From: Membranipora membranacea
Lineage: Eukaryota; Bryozoa; Gymnolaemata; Cheilostomatida; Membraniporidae
Length of the DNA stretch: 64,000 nucleotides
Direction of reading: 5' to 3'
Assembly (NCBI GenBank): GCA_914767715.1
Contig: OU612066.1
Location: 18,202,283-18,266,282 of the forward strand
This document shows, piece after piece, positions 46,822 through 60,500 of this stretch. The notes below the pieces were generated by a model. That model worked only from the letters and a program-made list of their open reading frames with translations. It made no database searches and was not told where the DNA came from. A program made the position numbers and the translations under genes. How positions within the stretch are numbered: the first letter of the stretch is position 1; the number at the start of each line of letters is the position of its first letter.

Positions 46822-49800
46822 ATGGGCGATCCACCACCAGTAAAACAGGAGCTTGAGGGAACAATGAGTGCAGCGCTTATAGAGAAAGCAGAGAAAGAAC
46901 TCGGGGAGAAACCACAATGGAGACAAAGAGATATAGAAGCGCTGAGAGATCTTGTTAAGAAAGATTTAAGTAAGCCATAATAATTACATTCTCTAAAAAT
47001 ATTTGAACTGGCTACTGTATTTGGCACAAACTGCAGTTTAAAATAGCTTGCAGCAACACACACAAGTTTGATCCCTAAAATTAGTAGCCACCTAATCAGG
47101 ATTCTGCAGAGTCTACAAATATGATAACTGAGCTCGTAGACACTCTCTTTTATAACACAACAAGAATCATATAGCCTACTATCGTTAGCTCATCTTGCAT
47201 TGAACCCGTATTATTTCAAATAGGTGTAATTTTGACAGCACTGAGAGACTGTTTTCACACCTGGATAAGCATAGGACTGAGAGCCTTCTCTTGTACCAAC
47301 CACATACCATTTTTGTTGTTACCTGTGTGTTTATCAAATCTTAAACTGACAAATTTTGTGAGTGATCACTTCCATTATTATTATTCAATGAAATCTTGTT
47401 CGTTTTCCTTAGGTCTATACTGCCCTCATGATGACGATGCATTCTTACTGATGTTCCTCAGAGGCAGAAAATTTGATTACGAGCTGGCAGCAAAGCTTAT
47501 CAGGAGGTTTGTATATTTCAGAAAAGATATTATCATAAAATTCTTGCATAAATATTTTTAATTGTTAGAGGTTTCTCTTTAAATTGAATAAGGTGTGGAC
47601 AACAGAATATGATGATATTTTTGTTAGGGGTTCGTAAACTTATAAAAGGACTCATCTAAACTTTATATAAGCTTCCACTAGCCTTTTCATGCTGCTATAC
47701 TGTTGCTTGGTCAAATTGCTAGGCTACCGTAGCTGCTGAAACCACAATTTCATATTTAAATATGGCTGCCCATCACATTGCAAATGTCGACATTTCAACC
47801 TGCTAGTGATCCAAGTGTAGTCTTAATCACGTGATGTCACCAGAGCCCTCCCCAACCCCAAGCATTATTTTTGTCCAACATTGTTTCATTTTAAATGGCC
47901 TTATTTTCAAATACCATTGTGTATGCCGGTACTATATAAGACTGGTGTCACCAAATAACAAAAGAATGACACTTATCAGTTTATGATTGTTTACTCAATA
48001 ACGCTAGAATGTTGATAACAACCCTGTATAACATAGTAACAGAACAGCAAATATCTTGTACCATGTGATCAGTAAAAGTCACGTACCAGTAACAGGAAAT
48101 CAAATCACAGAGGGTCCTTTGGGCATACATTATAGGTATAATAGGATTTTTCATACTAAACTCATTTGAGGGTTTGTCTAATTAGTAATTTTGAGAACAG
48201 CCTTATATCAAATGCTCTTTATTAATGATGCAGATAATTTTAAATCAGTTAGTAAGTATTGTATCAAACTCAGCTCACAGACATTGTCATTGTCTGCCTT
48301 CGTGATGGTACCAACCCATGCATGTCTTCCTCTTCCTAGTAGCCGATCCACTTAACATTCCTTGTGACACAGGGGTGGCAACATAAGTCACCAGGTATAC
48401 GGTGAACCAGGTTTCATTATGACTATGAAAGTCCCAAGTCCTTGTTTGAGAAATATCATCTGCCTACCTTTTCCTATCTACTGTATTGTGCTTATCCCCC
48501 TGACTACATTACTGAACCTACTTCCACTCGCTCGCTTTCAACATTAGTACAGTTGTCACATAAAATACCATGGGATATCATTTATTAGCCTCGACTCAAT
48601 CAAGTATGATCAAATTTGCCTGTATTTGGAGCTGCCCCCTTCAAATCACAAGTTGAATGGGAATAAGCAGCTACAAATTGCTTCATTCTGTGATGTTATG
48701 ATCGGTAGCTTGGCGATGTTGTTGCCTTCCATGGTTCGACTTTTAATTTGCATTAACATGTACATCTGCGTAATAAATCTAGGGAGGACCCATAGCCACT
48801 TCTTCATGTTCATGACATGATCCTCTTGCCTTTCTATCTGTGAAACCGGTAAATGATATATTATAGGGAATGGAAGGATGTTATTTTTTATTATCCATTC
48901 CCATGGTACAGTAGAAATTTGAAAAGGGCAATATGGGTTAAATTCCCATTTTTTTCCGAGTTTCAGGTTTTAACTTCGTCCTGATTATAGTAAATTTGAT
49001 ATCAAAGAGGCGTTGTAGGTAATTATTTTATAGTCAATATTCTGGCGTGCCTTAATCCTTCTTTGCCTTCCAGACCATCACAACTTACAGATGTGATGTC
49101 ACAGATATCCGGAGCTTCAGTAAAATTCTTAACTTGGCTTGTATAAACTTAGTTGTATAAATGATGACTCTGGAGGTGACCAAGGTGCTGATATGACAGG
49201 GGAACCAGTTAAGGATTGCTGCATCTTTCTTTAAATTATTAGGTATTATGAAGTGAGGGTGGAATTCCAAGATGTTTACAAAGTGTTCCGACCATCCGCT
49301 GCAAAGGACATGTATGAGAAGGGGGTCTTTACAAGGTTACCCAGACTCACTGATACAGATCCACAGGCTATTTATACCAGACCTGGTAAACATATATTAT
49401 TAGAATCTTAAAAAATTGTTTCAATTTTCTTGACAAAACTTCAAGAAAGTTTGGATAAACCCGCTTTAAAACAACCAAATTTCGCTGCGAACTCTCTACC
49501 TACAAGATTGCAATGATACATATGGTGGGTTTCAATGAGATTTGTAATACAACAGCTTAGCGAACTGTATTCAAATTGTTCACATCAACAGTTATTTCTC
49601 TCACGTTTTAATTCTCCATTTTCAGCACTCTGGGATCCAGCAGTTCATCCTATGGACACAATGCTCAAGTCCAACATAATGCAGATAGAAAAACTTGTGA
49701 GGGTGAGTGACCACTTAAGACTTCACAACCGTCTCCAAAAACTATGAATTGACAGGACTGTTTGTTACCTTCGGTATTTTATAGCACAGTTATAAAGTAG

Positions 49801-52442
49801 CAAAGTCACTCATTATTCACATTACTACATTTGCAAAATAGCCACGTAAGCAACCATTCAACTGAGTGAAGTCAAACGGCTAACGTAATTGTGTTAAGGG
49901 TATGTCAAATTTGCCAGCAGTACCACTGACATTAGAAATGAGAAGCTAATTCAATGCATGTGTGCGTTATTGTTGATGGGAACTGACATCAAGACAATGT
50001 CTGTTATGACAAAAATGAACACGCAAAAATTCTAATCCTCCTCCTCTCGGCTGGAGTTGCAAGTCTATATTCAATATCTACAGAAAGAAGAAATTCAGAT
50101 AAATGGTGTTATAATGATGCTGGATATGCAGGGCATGACTTGGAATCATGCCAAAAATATGACACCATTTGCTGCCAAAAGAATGCTCTCAATATTGCAG
50201 GTAATGCTTGGTTGTAATTTCACCATCTATGTTATTAGTTAAGGTAAAATATAAATCGCAGTCAGTTCTAAGCAAAGAGCTTCTCAGCTAGATTGCCCTG
50301 AGGACCGGGATTTTCTTCTTCCTCCATGAGACTCGTATTACAACTTTATAACTACTTGCCCTGTTAACCTACAAATCAATTATATCAAGGATATTGAAGA
50401 AGCCAACTCCTTGGCTAGCCCGCCGACTACTAAACAAAAATCTAAGGGTGTCCTTTCAGAAAATGCACACGTCTGGACCCAGGCGTCATTGTAGCATAAT
50501 AGAACCTTATGTGACTTTCATATCAACAGCATACTGACATCTAGACTACACTATTAATATGTGTAACTCTGATCATTAGTGTCAATTTAGAAAGAGTACC
50601 TAATTAGTCAAATTTAACTTGGGTCATCACACCAAATTCCTTGTGATGGTTCTCTTACTAGATGAATTAGTTCACTCTCTATCGATCAGAGAAATACATG
50701 CAATAGTATATCACGTGATCAGTGTGTATCAACAGCATTATTTATATGACATTATGAGAGCTATCAATGCATTGCTCTCTCCTGATTATGCATGTATCAA
50801 AATACCAACCAATCTATTCCTATCTATACGTCTATTTTTAGTACGCCATGCCCTGCAGAGTAAAAGCGATCCACTACATTAACATTCCGCACTTCTTTGA
50901 GTATATCTACGCCATGATCAGACCTTTCATGTCAGAGAAACTCAGGAGTAGGGTTAGTATTAATTATCTACCATGGAGTCATATGAGTTGACATTGTTAC
51001 ACTTATAGGGCTCAAACCGCTCTAATCGGGATTTCGTTACATCTCATTGTTAAGCAGGTAAAGGGTGATTGATAATGGAATGCCACCAAGTCCCAATTGG
51101 AGCCTTTCCAATTAATTTTTGATTCAAATTTATCTATTTTATTTTTTATTAGTCTTTCGATTTGACATACATAGCTTCAATTGAGATCTTGTGGAATTTT
51201 TTGAGCCCTCTCTCGCTTGAGTGGACTCTCTGTAAGAAATGTCCGACACTAAAGGCATTCAAGCACATCAACACGGTTGACTAGCTCAGTATGATCAAAT
51301 TTGGCTGTGTTTTGAGTTGCCAGCTCTCGGCCTTTCAGGACATGTTAATTTTTCAGATTCTTTGCCTACACTGAGTGAAGCACCTTGATCTACAATAATC
51401 GTTGATACAGAAAAGTCCAAGATATTTAATCCAGGAGTGAATCCATTCACATGTAAATACCTTCATATTAATTTTGATACATTAATGAATTAATCAGTCA
51501 CAACAGTGAGTATGACTGGTTTGTGTATACTTATTGTAGATACATCTCCACCCTACTCCAGACACATTGTCCGCACACTTCCAGCCTGATATTCTGCCTA
51601 AAGCTCTTGGAGGAAACCTTGATATAGAGTCTTCGGCAAAGGTAGGTATTTTTTAAACAAGCAAGTAAGCGTGCACACATGCCTGTGTGTCAGTTTAGGT
51701 TTGCTCATACTATTCAACTTCTTCAAATTCTTGTTTGGTATCTATTAGAATAAAACAACAAATAAATGGTATGGAATTGGTAATCTTGAGTCCGGTCGAT
51801 TGGCTACTAATTTATTTATGTGCAATTATTTCACAAAGAGGTATTAAATAATGTAGCTATTAGTGGGGGAAGGGATCTGTGAGTGCATCTTACCTTAAAT
51901 ATGGATTCTCCTTGCTTTTTTACGTCTGTAGGTCTGAGGTTAATATCTAGGTGAGCCTAAATAAAAGTGTTCTAACCAATAGATTCAGCACTTCACTTTC
52001 AGGTCATCATTCCTCATAGGAGGGCCACAGAGATTTTTATCTCGGACCTGCGTATGTAATAAGACATGGACAATCCCTACATTATAGTTTAGATATACTG
52101 ACCAATGAACTCCTCCTTCCTCTGCAAAACAGTCTCATGTACAAGGCGGACATCATGCTAAGCCACACCCTCAACTCATTATGTGTTATTCTAACTGCGG
52201 AAGAGGGGCAGAGCCCTACCCCAAATACCCATATCCTTGAAGGTCTGGGTTTCATCTTGCATGCTTACATTCTTCCCATGTAGGCTTGGTCAGATGAGAT
52301 GTTGGGCAGTGAGGAAGAATTTAAGTCGTGGGAGAAGTACGGTATCAAATCTCTCGATGCTGTGGCTGGTAAGAAAGAAGATCGATCAGCTGACCCTGTC
52401 GGGGGAATATCTGGTACATTCAAAAAACTTAACTGTGACTAA
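46822..52442 (+). CDS. CRAL-TRIO lipid-binding protein, alpha-tocopherol transfer protein-like
   Basis: Eight exons (46822-46969, 47413-47506, 49243-49385, 49626-49702, 50084-50200, 50842-50952, 51540-51641, 52284-52442) give 316 aa. The CRAL-TRIO N-terminal helices hold DDDAFLLMFLRGRKFDYELA, the typical 'xxLLRFLRARKFDxxxA' motif. The CRAL-TRIO domain follows: INGVIMMLDMQGMTWNHAKN, MPCRVKAIHYINIPHFFEYI, MIRPFMSEKLRSRIHLH and LPKALGGNLDIES, matching the family's 'LPxEYGG' end. Members carry a hydrophobic ligand such as tocopherol, retinal or a phosphoinositide between membranes; the ligand here cannot be read. The length is close to typical TTPA and clavesin-like proteins (about 280-350). The ATG follows a likely 5' UTR acceptor and is the first in frame. 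Confidence 0.92.
48608..48636 (+). repeat. Dispersed repeat copy in CRAL-TRIO gene intron
   Basis: GATCAAATTTGCCTGTATTT then GGAGCTGCC belongs to the family at 2373-2465. It lies in the intron 47507-49242. Confidence 0.45.
51293..51321 (+). repeat. Dispersed repeat copy in CRAL-TRIO gene intron
   Basis: GATCAAATTTGGCTGTGTTT then TGAGTTGCC is another member of the same dispersed family, in the intron 50953-51539. Confidence 0.45.
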
Positions 52443-54507
52443 CACTTTTCTACATTATGGTGTCTTACATATTGGTTATATGGTTGTTTAAAAAAATTTA
52501 AATATTGTCCTGGTATTTTGAGTTATATCCACAATTCTATATGCGGCTTCACCTCAATAATTTAGTGAGAACCTTGTGTAGGTTGGGTTAAGCCTAATCA
52601 AGGATTGTGAATTATACATAGACTAGTCATGGCTGTGTGGTGTGACAATTTTGTCGCATGTATTGGAATCTGCAACTCGAATTTTTAAGTATAGATTCCA
52701 TAACATACATGACAGACACGGAAAACCCATAGATTGCATTACAAGATACTGCCCAAAAATGAGTAGTCTGGTCTTGCGCTGAGTGCACTTGCTATAAGAT
52801 TAACTCTTCCACGATATGCACATACATTTTATTGGTGTTTGTGGATCATTAGAAACACCTTTTGGATCTTTTTGCTCAGAGCATGAATGCCATAAGAGGC
52901 AAGGTTTCAAATTTCTCTTTCCTACAACTTATGCAATTCAAAGTCTATTTTGCCTAAAAGCCATTTGTACCAGACTTACATTTACTCTTTATGTCCGATG
53001 TTTTTTCTTTATTGTGTTATTTTTCTAATTTTCATTTCGATTTATGTGCTGTCTATTATTATTTGGAGTTCTATACTAATTGTTTGTTCTGCACTTTTTC
53101 TATCAACTATCTCTATTTCTGCTGCTACTAAAATCAGACGGTGTCAGGTGATTGCTGCCTTTCATGATTTAGGCAGTTTTATGATCTCCTCAGGTATTTA
53201 TTTTTGTATCGAGGAAATTGGACCATTCAGTGTGTAACTCTCACGTACTGTCAAAAGAATAATTATCAATATATTGCAAAATAAAGTGTTAATATGGTAA
53301 AATGAAATCAATATGGTAGAAATAAATTGGATATCTATCTATCCATCCATCTAAAATCTTGATGCTCAATCAGATTACCTCTTTATGTGAGTAACAACTG
53401 CTTGCTGGGAATGTTGTTGGTAATGCTCTCTGCTAACACTTCACCAGATTAACAATCTCTAATGCAAGTACCTGTCTGCCACACAATAATATATTACCAG
53501 TGGCGTTGATGGTCACGTTCGGTTATAAATGCGTGAAGCTCACCCATTTTTTTCCACATTTTTTAGGATCGTTAAGTTTAAGAATAATTCATAATTTGTG
53601 GGTGGGCTCTACTTTGAATTCCAAAGTTTAGGTTTCCATGCACTAAACAGCTGTTGGTGGCAGGTATCCTCAAACTGTCAAAGAAACTCATCCTGGTTTG
53701 GCTTGGAGTAAAGCATGAGAGTGATGGGGCAAACATTGTTGCACTGAATCAATCAAGAGTTGGCACCCTCCCTGGTTGTGTAACAGCGTAAACACACCGA
53801 TTATGTCAACATACCGAAAATGACAATATGCACTGAGGTCTGAAATAGATTGTTTGAGATGCTCATCAACACTCAGGGGTGGCTTCATGCTGCTGGGGCC
53901 GGCCATGAGGAGGTTGTCCTAGAGAAGGCCGCGGAACAGCGATTGACTCATGGTTTCTAGCTGAAGACCTATGTGTTGTGCAGTGGTACGCGCACTACTG
54001 TATGTCGTATTTTGTAACAAGTTCTTTCCATCCTGAACTTTTCAAACCTGTGCATAATAGCATATACAGCAATCATATGTGATGACAAAAGGATGGACAA
54101 ACATTTGTACTTAGTATGTTTATTTGATTGAAAAGGATATTGAGATGTATGAAGCAATATTCATATTATACTGATATGATAAATATTGTGTACATGTCAC
54201 AATATAGTGGACTAAAAGTGTATAAATTAATTCTGCAAATTTTCAGAATATTATGCGCATGTAACAATTGCCATCTTTCATAATATTATATTGGTCTTTT
54301 TATCTGCCTTCCAAAAAATGCAACTAAACTCTGGAATTTCCAGTGAGAATAGTTTGTGATCATTAGCCTGATCTCAATGGAAATTCCAGAGAATTGCTTT
54401 ATGGGATACTTGATTCTGTTGCACTTATTTGAGCACTTAGAATTATGACTGGTTGAAAATCTTGCACATGAGAACATAAACCCATCAGGTAGCATTATTT
54501 GTTCAAT
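52443..54507. other. Convergent spacer, CRAL-TRIO gene and membrane protein gene
   Basis: This holds two 3' UTRs. AATAAA occurs on the plus strand at 53280-53285 and on the minus strand at 54124-54119. Two hydrophobic open frames overlap at 52816-53237 and a 72-codon frame lies at 53688-53906 (-). None has a recognisable family, so I do not call them genes. Confidence 0.5.
54329..54391. repeat. Hairpin in the 3' UTR of the type I membrane protein gene
   Basis: Arms CTCTGGAATTTCCAGTGAGA (54329-54348) and TCTCAATGGAAATTCCAGAG (54372-54391) pair with one mismatch over 20 bases, with a 23-base loop. It starts about 117 bases after the stop codon, so the mature mRNA should carry it if the poly(A) site lies beyond it. 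Confidence 0.65.
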
Positions 54508-57500
54508 TTACTCCATATCAGCCATTGTCAGTTGGCTCTTTCTGAACGATTCCATTGAATTTTTGTTCCTCACAGACAGGAAGTAGAAAGGAACAGCGAC
54601 TAGAACAACTCCGACAATGAGCATCACTATAGCTATAGCTGCCGCTCCTCCGGGGGCGACAGCAGGCTTTATAGTTACAGTGATTGGTGCTGCTGTCTCA
54701 GTATCTTTACCACCTGAGATAAATATAAGTCAAATAGGTGAATAGATGGCATCCGCCAGAGTAAACCTATTGCTAGAGTCATCACCATAAGGATAAAATT
54801 TATCAGCGTCAAAGTTGTGCGCTGCTGCTGAAGATGTTTCAAAGTTATAGAATTACTTGCATTTGAAAGTCTTCCTGACCTGTAGCTTTCAACGGCTCAA
54901 AATACCAAATTCAAACTTTCAAATAGCGAAATACTATATTGATTAAGTACATTTGTCAAATGTCAAATACCTGGTGATTTTGAGGTCTTTGCGTTGTACC
55001 CTAATAAATGAGTCGAGAATATCAATCGGAATATCAATGAACAAGCATTTTGTTCCAACATTATCAGTTAAATTTATTACTGGAGGGTGGCTGCATGTTC
55101 AGTTTCTGACCAGTTACAGAGACCAGACAACTCACCATCATCGAGTATGTAGTAAACAGACTGCCCGTTGTCTCTTGTGTATTCCATCCTAGATAATTTT
55201 GTGTCATATGCCTGGAATTGTGTCTCCTGTAATCAAAAAAGCCGTACCTAAATAATACATAACATCATCAATATCTTTGTCTGTTGATATTAGGAACCAT
55301 CAAATTACGTTTGACTGATTTATATTACATTTGAAATGATGAATAGATTCGTGCTCACCTTGCCATCTTGCTGAAGATAGTACACGAGGAACTGGTGATT
55401 CTTCAGAGAAGCCTCGAGATATTGCTCAGCCTGGTCAAGGTCGAGCTGGTCCTCAATGTGTGTCACGTCTCCTTTGATACCAGTAGGTGCTCCGAGAAGA
55501 GTAAATCTCACAAATATTTGGTTAGATTTCTTGTCAAATATGAACTGCAAGAAAAGATTGTCATAGTTTAATTTCTTTGAAAGATTTATTTTACATAAGA
55601 GCATTAAATAATTTGGTTACGATTTAGGGATCTATCAGTTCATTATATCAGCTTCCAGAGAATGCAGTAAAAATTGACCTGAAAAATTACAAATTTTGCA
55701 AGCCTCAGCTTTATACAAAGACCCATAATCTGATGATGCCTCAGTATTATAAGGGTAATTACTACCTATTATGTATTACTTCCTAAATTTATCGTCACTC
55801 GTTTATCGAGTTGTCTTACCTCTACAGAATGAACGCGTAGAGCTCTGACACCTGAGAAAGCCTCGATAGCTGCAGTAGTCCAGTACTCGAGCATTCCGAT
55901 GTTCTTATCTAGACCAAACTTATCGATATCAGCCTTGAGGATGATCTCGTAAGATCGACTCTCGTTGTGCTGATCAAAGCAATCTGAAATGTCCCAGTAT
56001 TTTGCTTTAGGCGGCTCCTGATTGAACATGTAGACATTGAACTCTGTCATCTGGTTACCGAGCTGGAACAAGATGAGAAAAGGAATATTTCAAAATCTTC
56101 GTTACTATCGGGCTACTTTCTTGCTGATTCCCATTTTGGTCTTATATGGATGATCATACACACACACTACATTATTATTTTTGTTAATGACTCCCCCTGG
56201 ATATCATGCTGTTAGCAGTTTTTGTTCAGAGCTGTGTCGCACTGAGAAGCAACTTCACAACTTCTTTAACTTTTTTATTCAGTTTCATGACAGCAATCTT
56301 TTTACATGTTGCATTTTTACCAAGAACACCCCGTGGTTCATTTTCATTATCAATGATATTATCGGATCGTATAACAATTAACTAAACTAACTGTTCACCA
56401 AAAAATAGTGTAATTTTGACATTATTTGATATCGCTGAAATAACATAATCACTGATTCAGTTATGACAAAAAACATATTAATAGAAGTATATTTTCATTG
56501 ATAAGAATGCTGCTACTCACCTCCGGAACCACCACAACCATCTTAAATGGCTCCAAATTCTCCAGTACATCTCCATTAGACAAAACCCATTGAGACTGAA
56601 AATATACGAATCGTCAATTAATTGACCGAAAATAGGGCCGTTTCTGATAATCCCATGACAGTATGCACACCCATTGTGTCTCTGACCTGCGTGACCAAGT
56701 GTTTTTTTTTCTCCTTTACTCAATCTAAGCTTGATAGGATATTGTTTTCTTCAAATATCGCTATTGAGTCTATTTCTTCATTGTGGAGAGAGTTTTCCCC
56801 TCTAGAGTACAGGTGCTGAGATACAAGGTACCCAATCCGCGCCCTTTACCTCTGCCGGACGGAATTCTGGCTACTATTCTTATCAAAGAGGGGGAGGGGG
56901 GATCCTATTACTACATATGGGTTGTGCAAACAGACAATGGACTTCTGGTATAATTTTCCAGTTCCGTAAGTACCTGGCTAGGATCAAATATTGCTATTAT
57001 TATATATTTTTAATTCCTGTGATTTCTGAGATTTTTAAAATATCATTGGAATTCATTTTATGGCTGTCCTTAGATGTGTCTGAACTGTTTTCACTCACAC
57101 TTGTGAAGTACCACTCCCAGTAGGCCTGGATATTAGAGTCCTCTGTTGGATAAGGGCGCTTAGATATCCAAACTTCAGTCTCTACTCCTCTGATCACATG
57201 CTAAAAATAAAACATGATTTATTTGATAAAGGGTTACAAGGAATAACAGCCAACTCGGGGCTACACATTACTGAAGCAACATTCTAGAGTCATTTCGACC
57301 AACTCCATAATAGTAGGTTTGAATCACAAACTGTCATGCTCAGTCAAAATCCACGCCCGACCTTCTCGGTAATTAAGTCACCTTGAGAATAACGCAAGTT
57401 CTCTAATATATAAACATAGACAACTCCAAATTGATGAGTATTTTTTCTCTTGCATGGGACCACAGAATTGTACTATTCCATTGAGTTCAGAAATTGATTG

Positions 57501-60500
57501 AGATCAGACCTGATTGAGTTCAAGCTGGATTGAGTTCAGTGTGTGGCAAACACTTTACTGCTAGATTTTAAGGACTAAGAATTGTGAAATTTATACTCAC
57601 AGTGCCTTCATAAAGCCAAGGGTACTTTGGGTTATCGAAGTCGAAGAATTCTTTAGGATTTCTCATTCTAACATCATTCTGGGATCCTGGTACAGGAACA
57701 TTGTCGAACGAATCCTTCAGAATCGGTGTTATAACGCATTCACCAACGTATTTGGCAATGTTGTATGACAATCCTGAAAAACATAGCCATTGATTGTGTA
57801 TATCCTCTTATACCTACTAAAAGGCTCAGAAACATTGTGCTAAGATTCTTCTTTTCTTCTTAGATCTCATTTTCAAAGAGGCAGAGAGGGATCTTTATAC
57901 TGCGTGTTTAGCACTGGGATGCTTGGGATTTAATCTCAATTCATGTACATGGCCTAGGTTGTCACAATTTGTGGACAAAAAATATCACAAAAAGCAAATG
58001 GCTGTATGTATGCCTGATTTGATCATGTACAGTCACATGTCATGTCTTACCAGTCTTGTAGTCGTGAATGATCGTAATTGGCTGTGAAATGTTGCTTCTA
58101 TCATCGAGAATATTATGGTCCATCCTTGAAAGATTTGTAGTGAAATCATACCATTCCTACAATCAAATGTTGATCAAGTTACAAAATACATCTTATTTCA
58201 CTTTTGGTCCACTCCGAGAAAAGGACGCTAAACAGAAAGATCTAAAAATTCATGTCATGGCCATTTCTTGAGACAACTCAAAATCAAATCGTAACACCAT
58301 GCCTTATCGTTATAAGTATAAGTATAATAAGAAAGTGTTTTATTTTAGCCTTTTGCTATGTTTTGCTGGTTTCTCCAATAATTTTTTCCTAGCCCATCTT
58401 TGAACAGGAATTCCATTAAATGGTTTCGGAGATAGCAGATAAAGTGACCATAATACATTATCTGAATTGCAGCATTGTTGTTTGCCACATAGCTTTAGAA
58501 CTAATTCTTTTCTTTGGGTTTACTCAGGACCCCCCCCCCCCCCCCTCCTAGGGCATAGGACATTGTTGAGACTGCACTCACATCTGTGTAGGTGATGAGG
58601 TTCTGCTGAGGGTCGTGAACTTCCATATAGAAACTGAAGTAGTCTGGTAAGGTAGGTAAATCCTTCTTAGCTTCTCTGCCTTCGCAGTAAGCACCAAGAG
58701 GGGGCTAAAAGAGAAAGAAAAAAAAACTTCTTGATAACAGCATCTCCACATCTCCATAATGCTACATGGACCTGGATTTCCGAGAATGACCCGGTCTATC
58801 TCGTTCAATTTATGATCGATTTGATATCAACGGGAATTCAAAAAGGTTGCATAGCATGAGTCACATATACAAGATAGATTACCTTTGCTTAGGTTAGTTA
58901 GCAACCCACTGATAAGTTATTTTTTATTAACCCACATTCACTTCAAAGTTTCAGGCAGTGGGGAAGTTGAAACACATCAAGTCTAGCTACATGGCTGTGT
59001 TACGCTGCAAAAACACAATTAGGCTCTGTTACAGACGACTCTACTCGAAATTGTGTCCACAACAGTTCACAAAACTTGCACGTACCTCATAAAGTTTCAG
59101 CTCATCAGGGGAACCCATCGGAATCTTGTCGTCGAAGTAAGCATATTCATATGTACTCTTAGCATGAGCAGTATTGTCCCCGTTGTTCTGCTCAACTTCT
59201 ATCCTTTTAATTGATGAAGTGAGACCAGATGCTGTCTGCCACTTCTTAGCTGTCTCTGTTGTGTTCACTACAGAAAACAGGAGTTTAATAAACATAAACT
59301 GACTATCAATTAAAACGTTTATTAAAACAATTGAAAAATTTAGCTTTAATTTGAACCCCCCCCCCCCCTCCAAACCCTGGTTACAGTGCACAAGAGGTAA
59401 AGAGTATCACTGCTCAGTTTTCAATAGTTGTTATTTATTTTAAATATATCTGAATGCAGTGTATATTCCTGTTGTCTAGTGTTTAGCGAACCTTTGCATA
59501 GATAATTGACCTAACACAATCACTAACATCAAGGTTCAAATTATCTCACCATCTTACAGAAGACTCATAAGAAGAACAATAATTGTTAGGACATTGTCAA
59601 AAGAAATTCCATCACGAGTTTCCTGAATTCACAGTTAAATATTCATGCAATACTTTGACCCCGTCTATTTAGGTATTACTGCTATGCTCATATTGGTAGC
59701 AGAGTCTTTGAGCCGGCCAGCTCAGGACTAATCTAAGGTTTCAGTTTATCTAGTGTACTATGTTTTTTTAAGTTAGCTTTGTCTATACTGAATGTGCTTG
59801 CATACTTACGTGTAAAATAGTATGTGGCATTGATAGTGAGGTCATTCTCTTTATTGTAGATGCAGCCATTCCAGATATCCACATCGATATCATCTATCAT
59901 GCCAGTACCCATGTAGCTCATTAGAGCAGAGTTTGCGCCAAAAAATAAAACATCCTTTCCTGACACCAGTTTGTCTGTGAATTAATAGATACACTTGTTA
60001 TAGCTGTTGTAAAATACTCATGACAAATCCTTGATCAGCTGTCTAATCGTGCTGATACTGCTTTAATTTATTCTAAAGTATTTTCAAATGCGAATTGGAC
60101 TATCTATATATGCCTTTTATTGGATCCTGAGTTGTCTTCTTACAAGAAAAGAGCACACAACTCTTAAGACTGTATTATGAGATATAGAAATGTGGCATAT
60201 TCATGAAAACATTTATTTTCAAAGTAAGCCTAAGCATCCTGGTAGAAAGTTGTCCATTTTTATGCCAAAGAAACTAGCACAAAAGAAATGCAACAATATT
60301 TGAATATATGTTTGAAGCAAAATGGAAACAAAAAATATTCATAATTATACTTGATATGATACTCAAATTAGTGCTAATGCCGATGAGGACATGAATTTAG
60401 CGTTCTGCTCTGAGAATAGCAGAGCATTGCAGTACATATTTGATGTTGGTATTGTCACAGGTTGTAAATTATCAAGAGGTACTTACCATTGCCATTGACT

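Noticed and set aside
52816-53237. Two overlapping hydrophobic open frames (+)
   Set aside because: T-rich DNA gives hydrophobic translations by chance. No splice context or family match; it is probably 3' UTR of the CRAL-TRIO gene.
53688-53906. 72-codon open frame (-), possible transposase relic
   Set aside because: The segment looks less AT-rich than its flanks, but no catalytic motif or terminal repeat could be seen.
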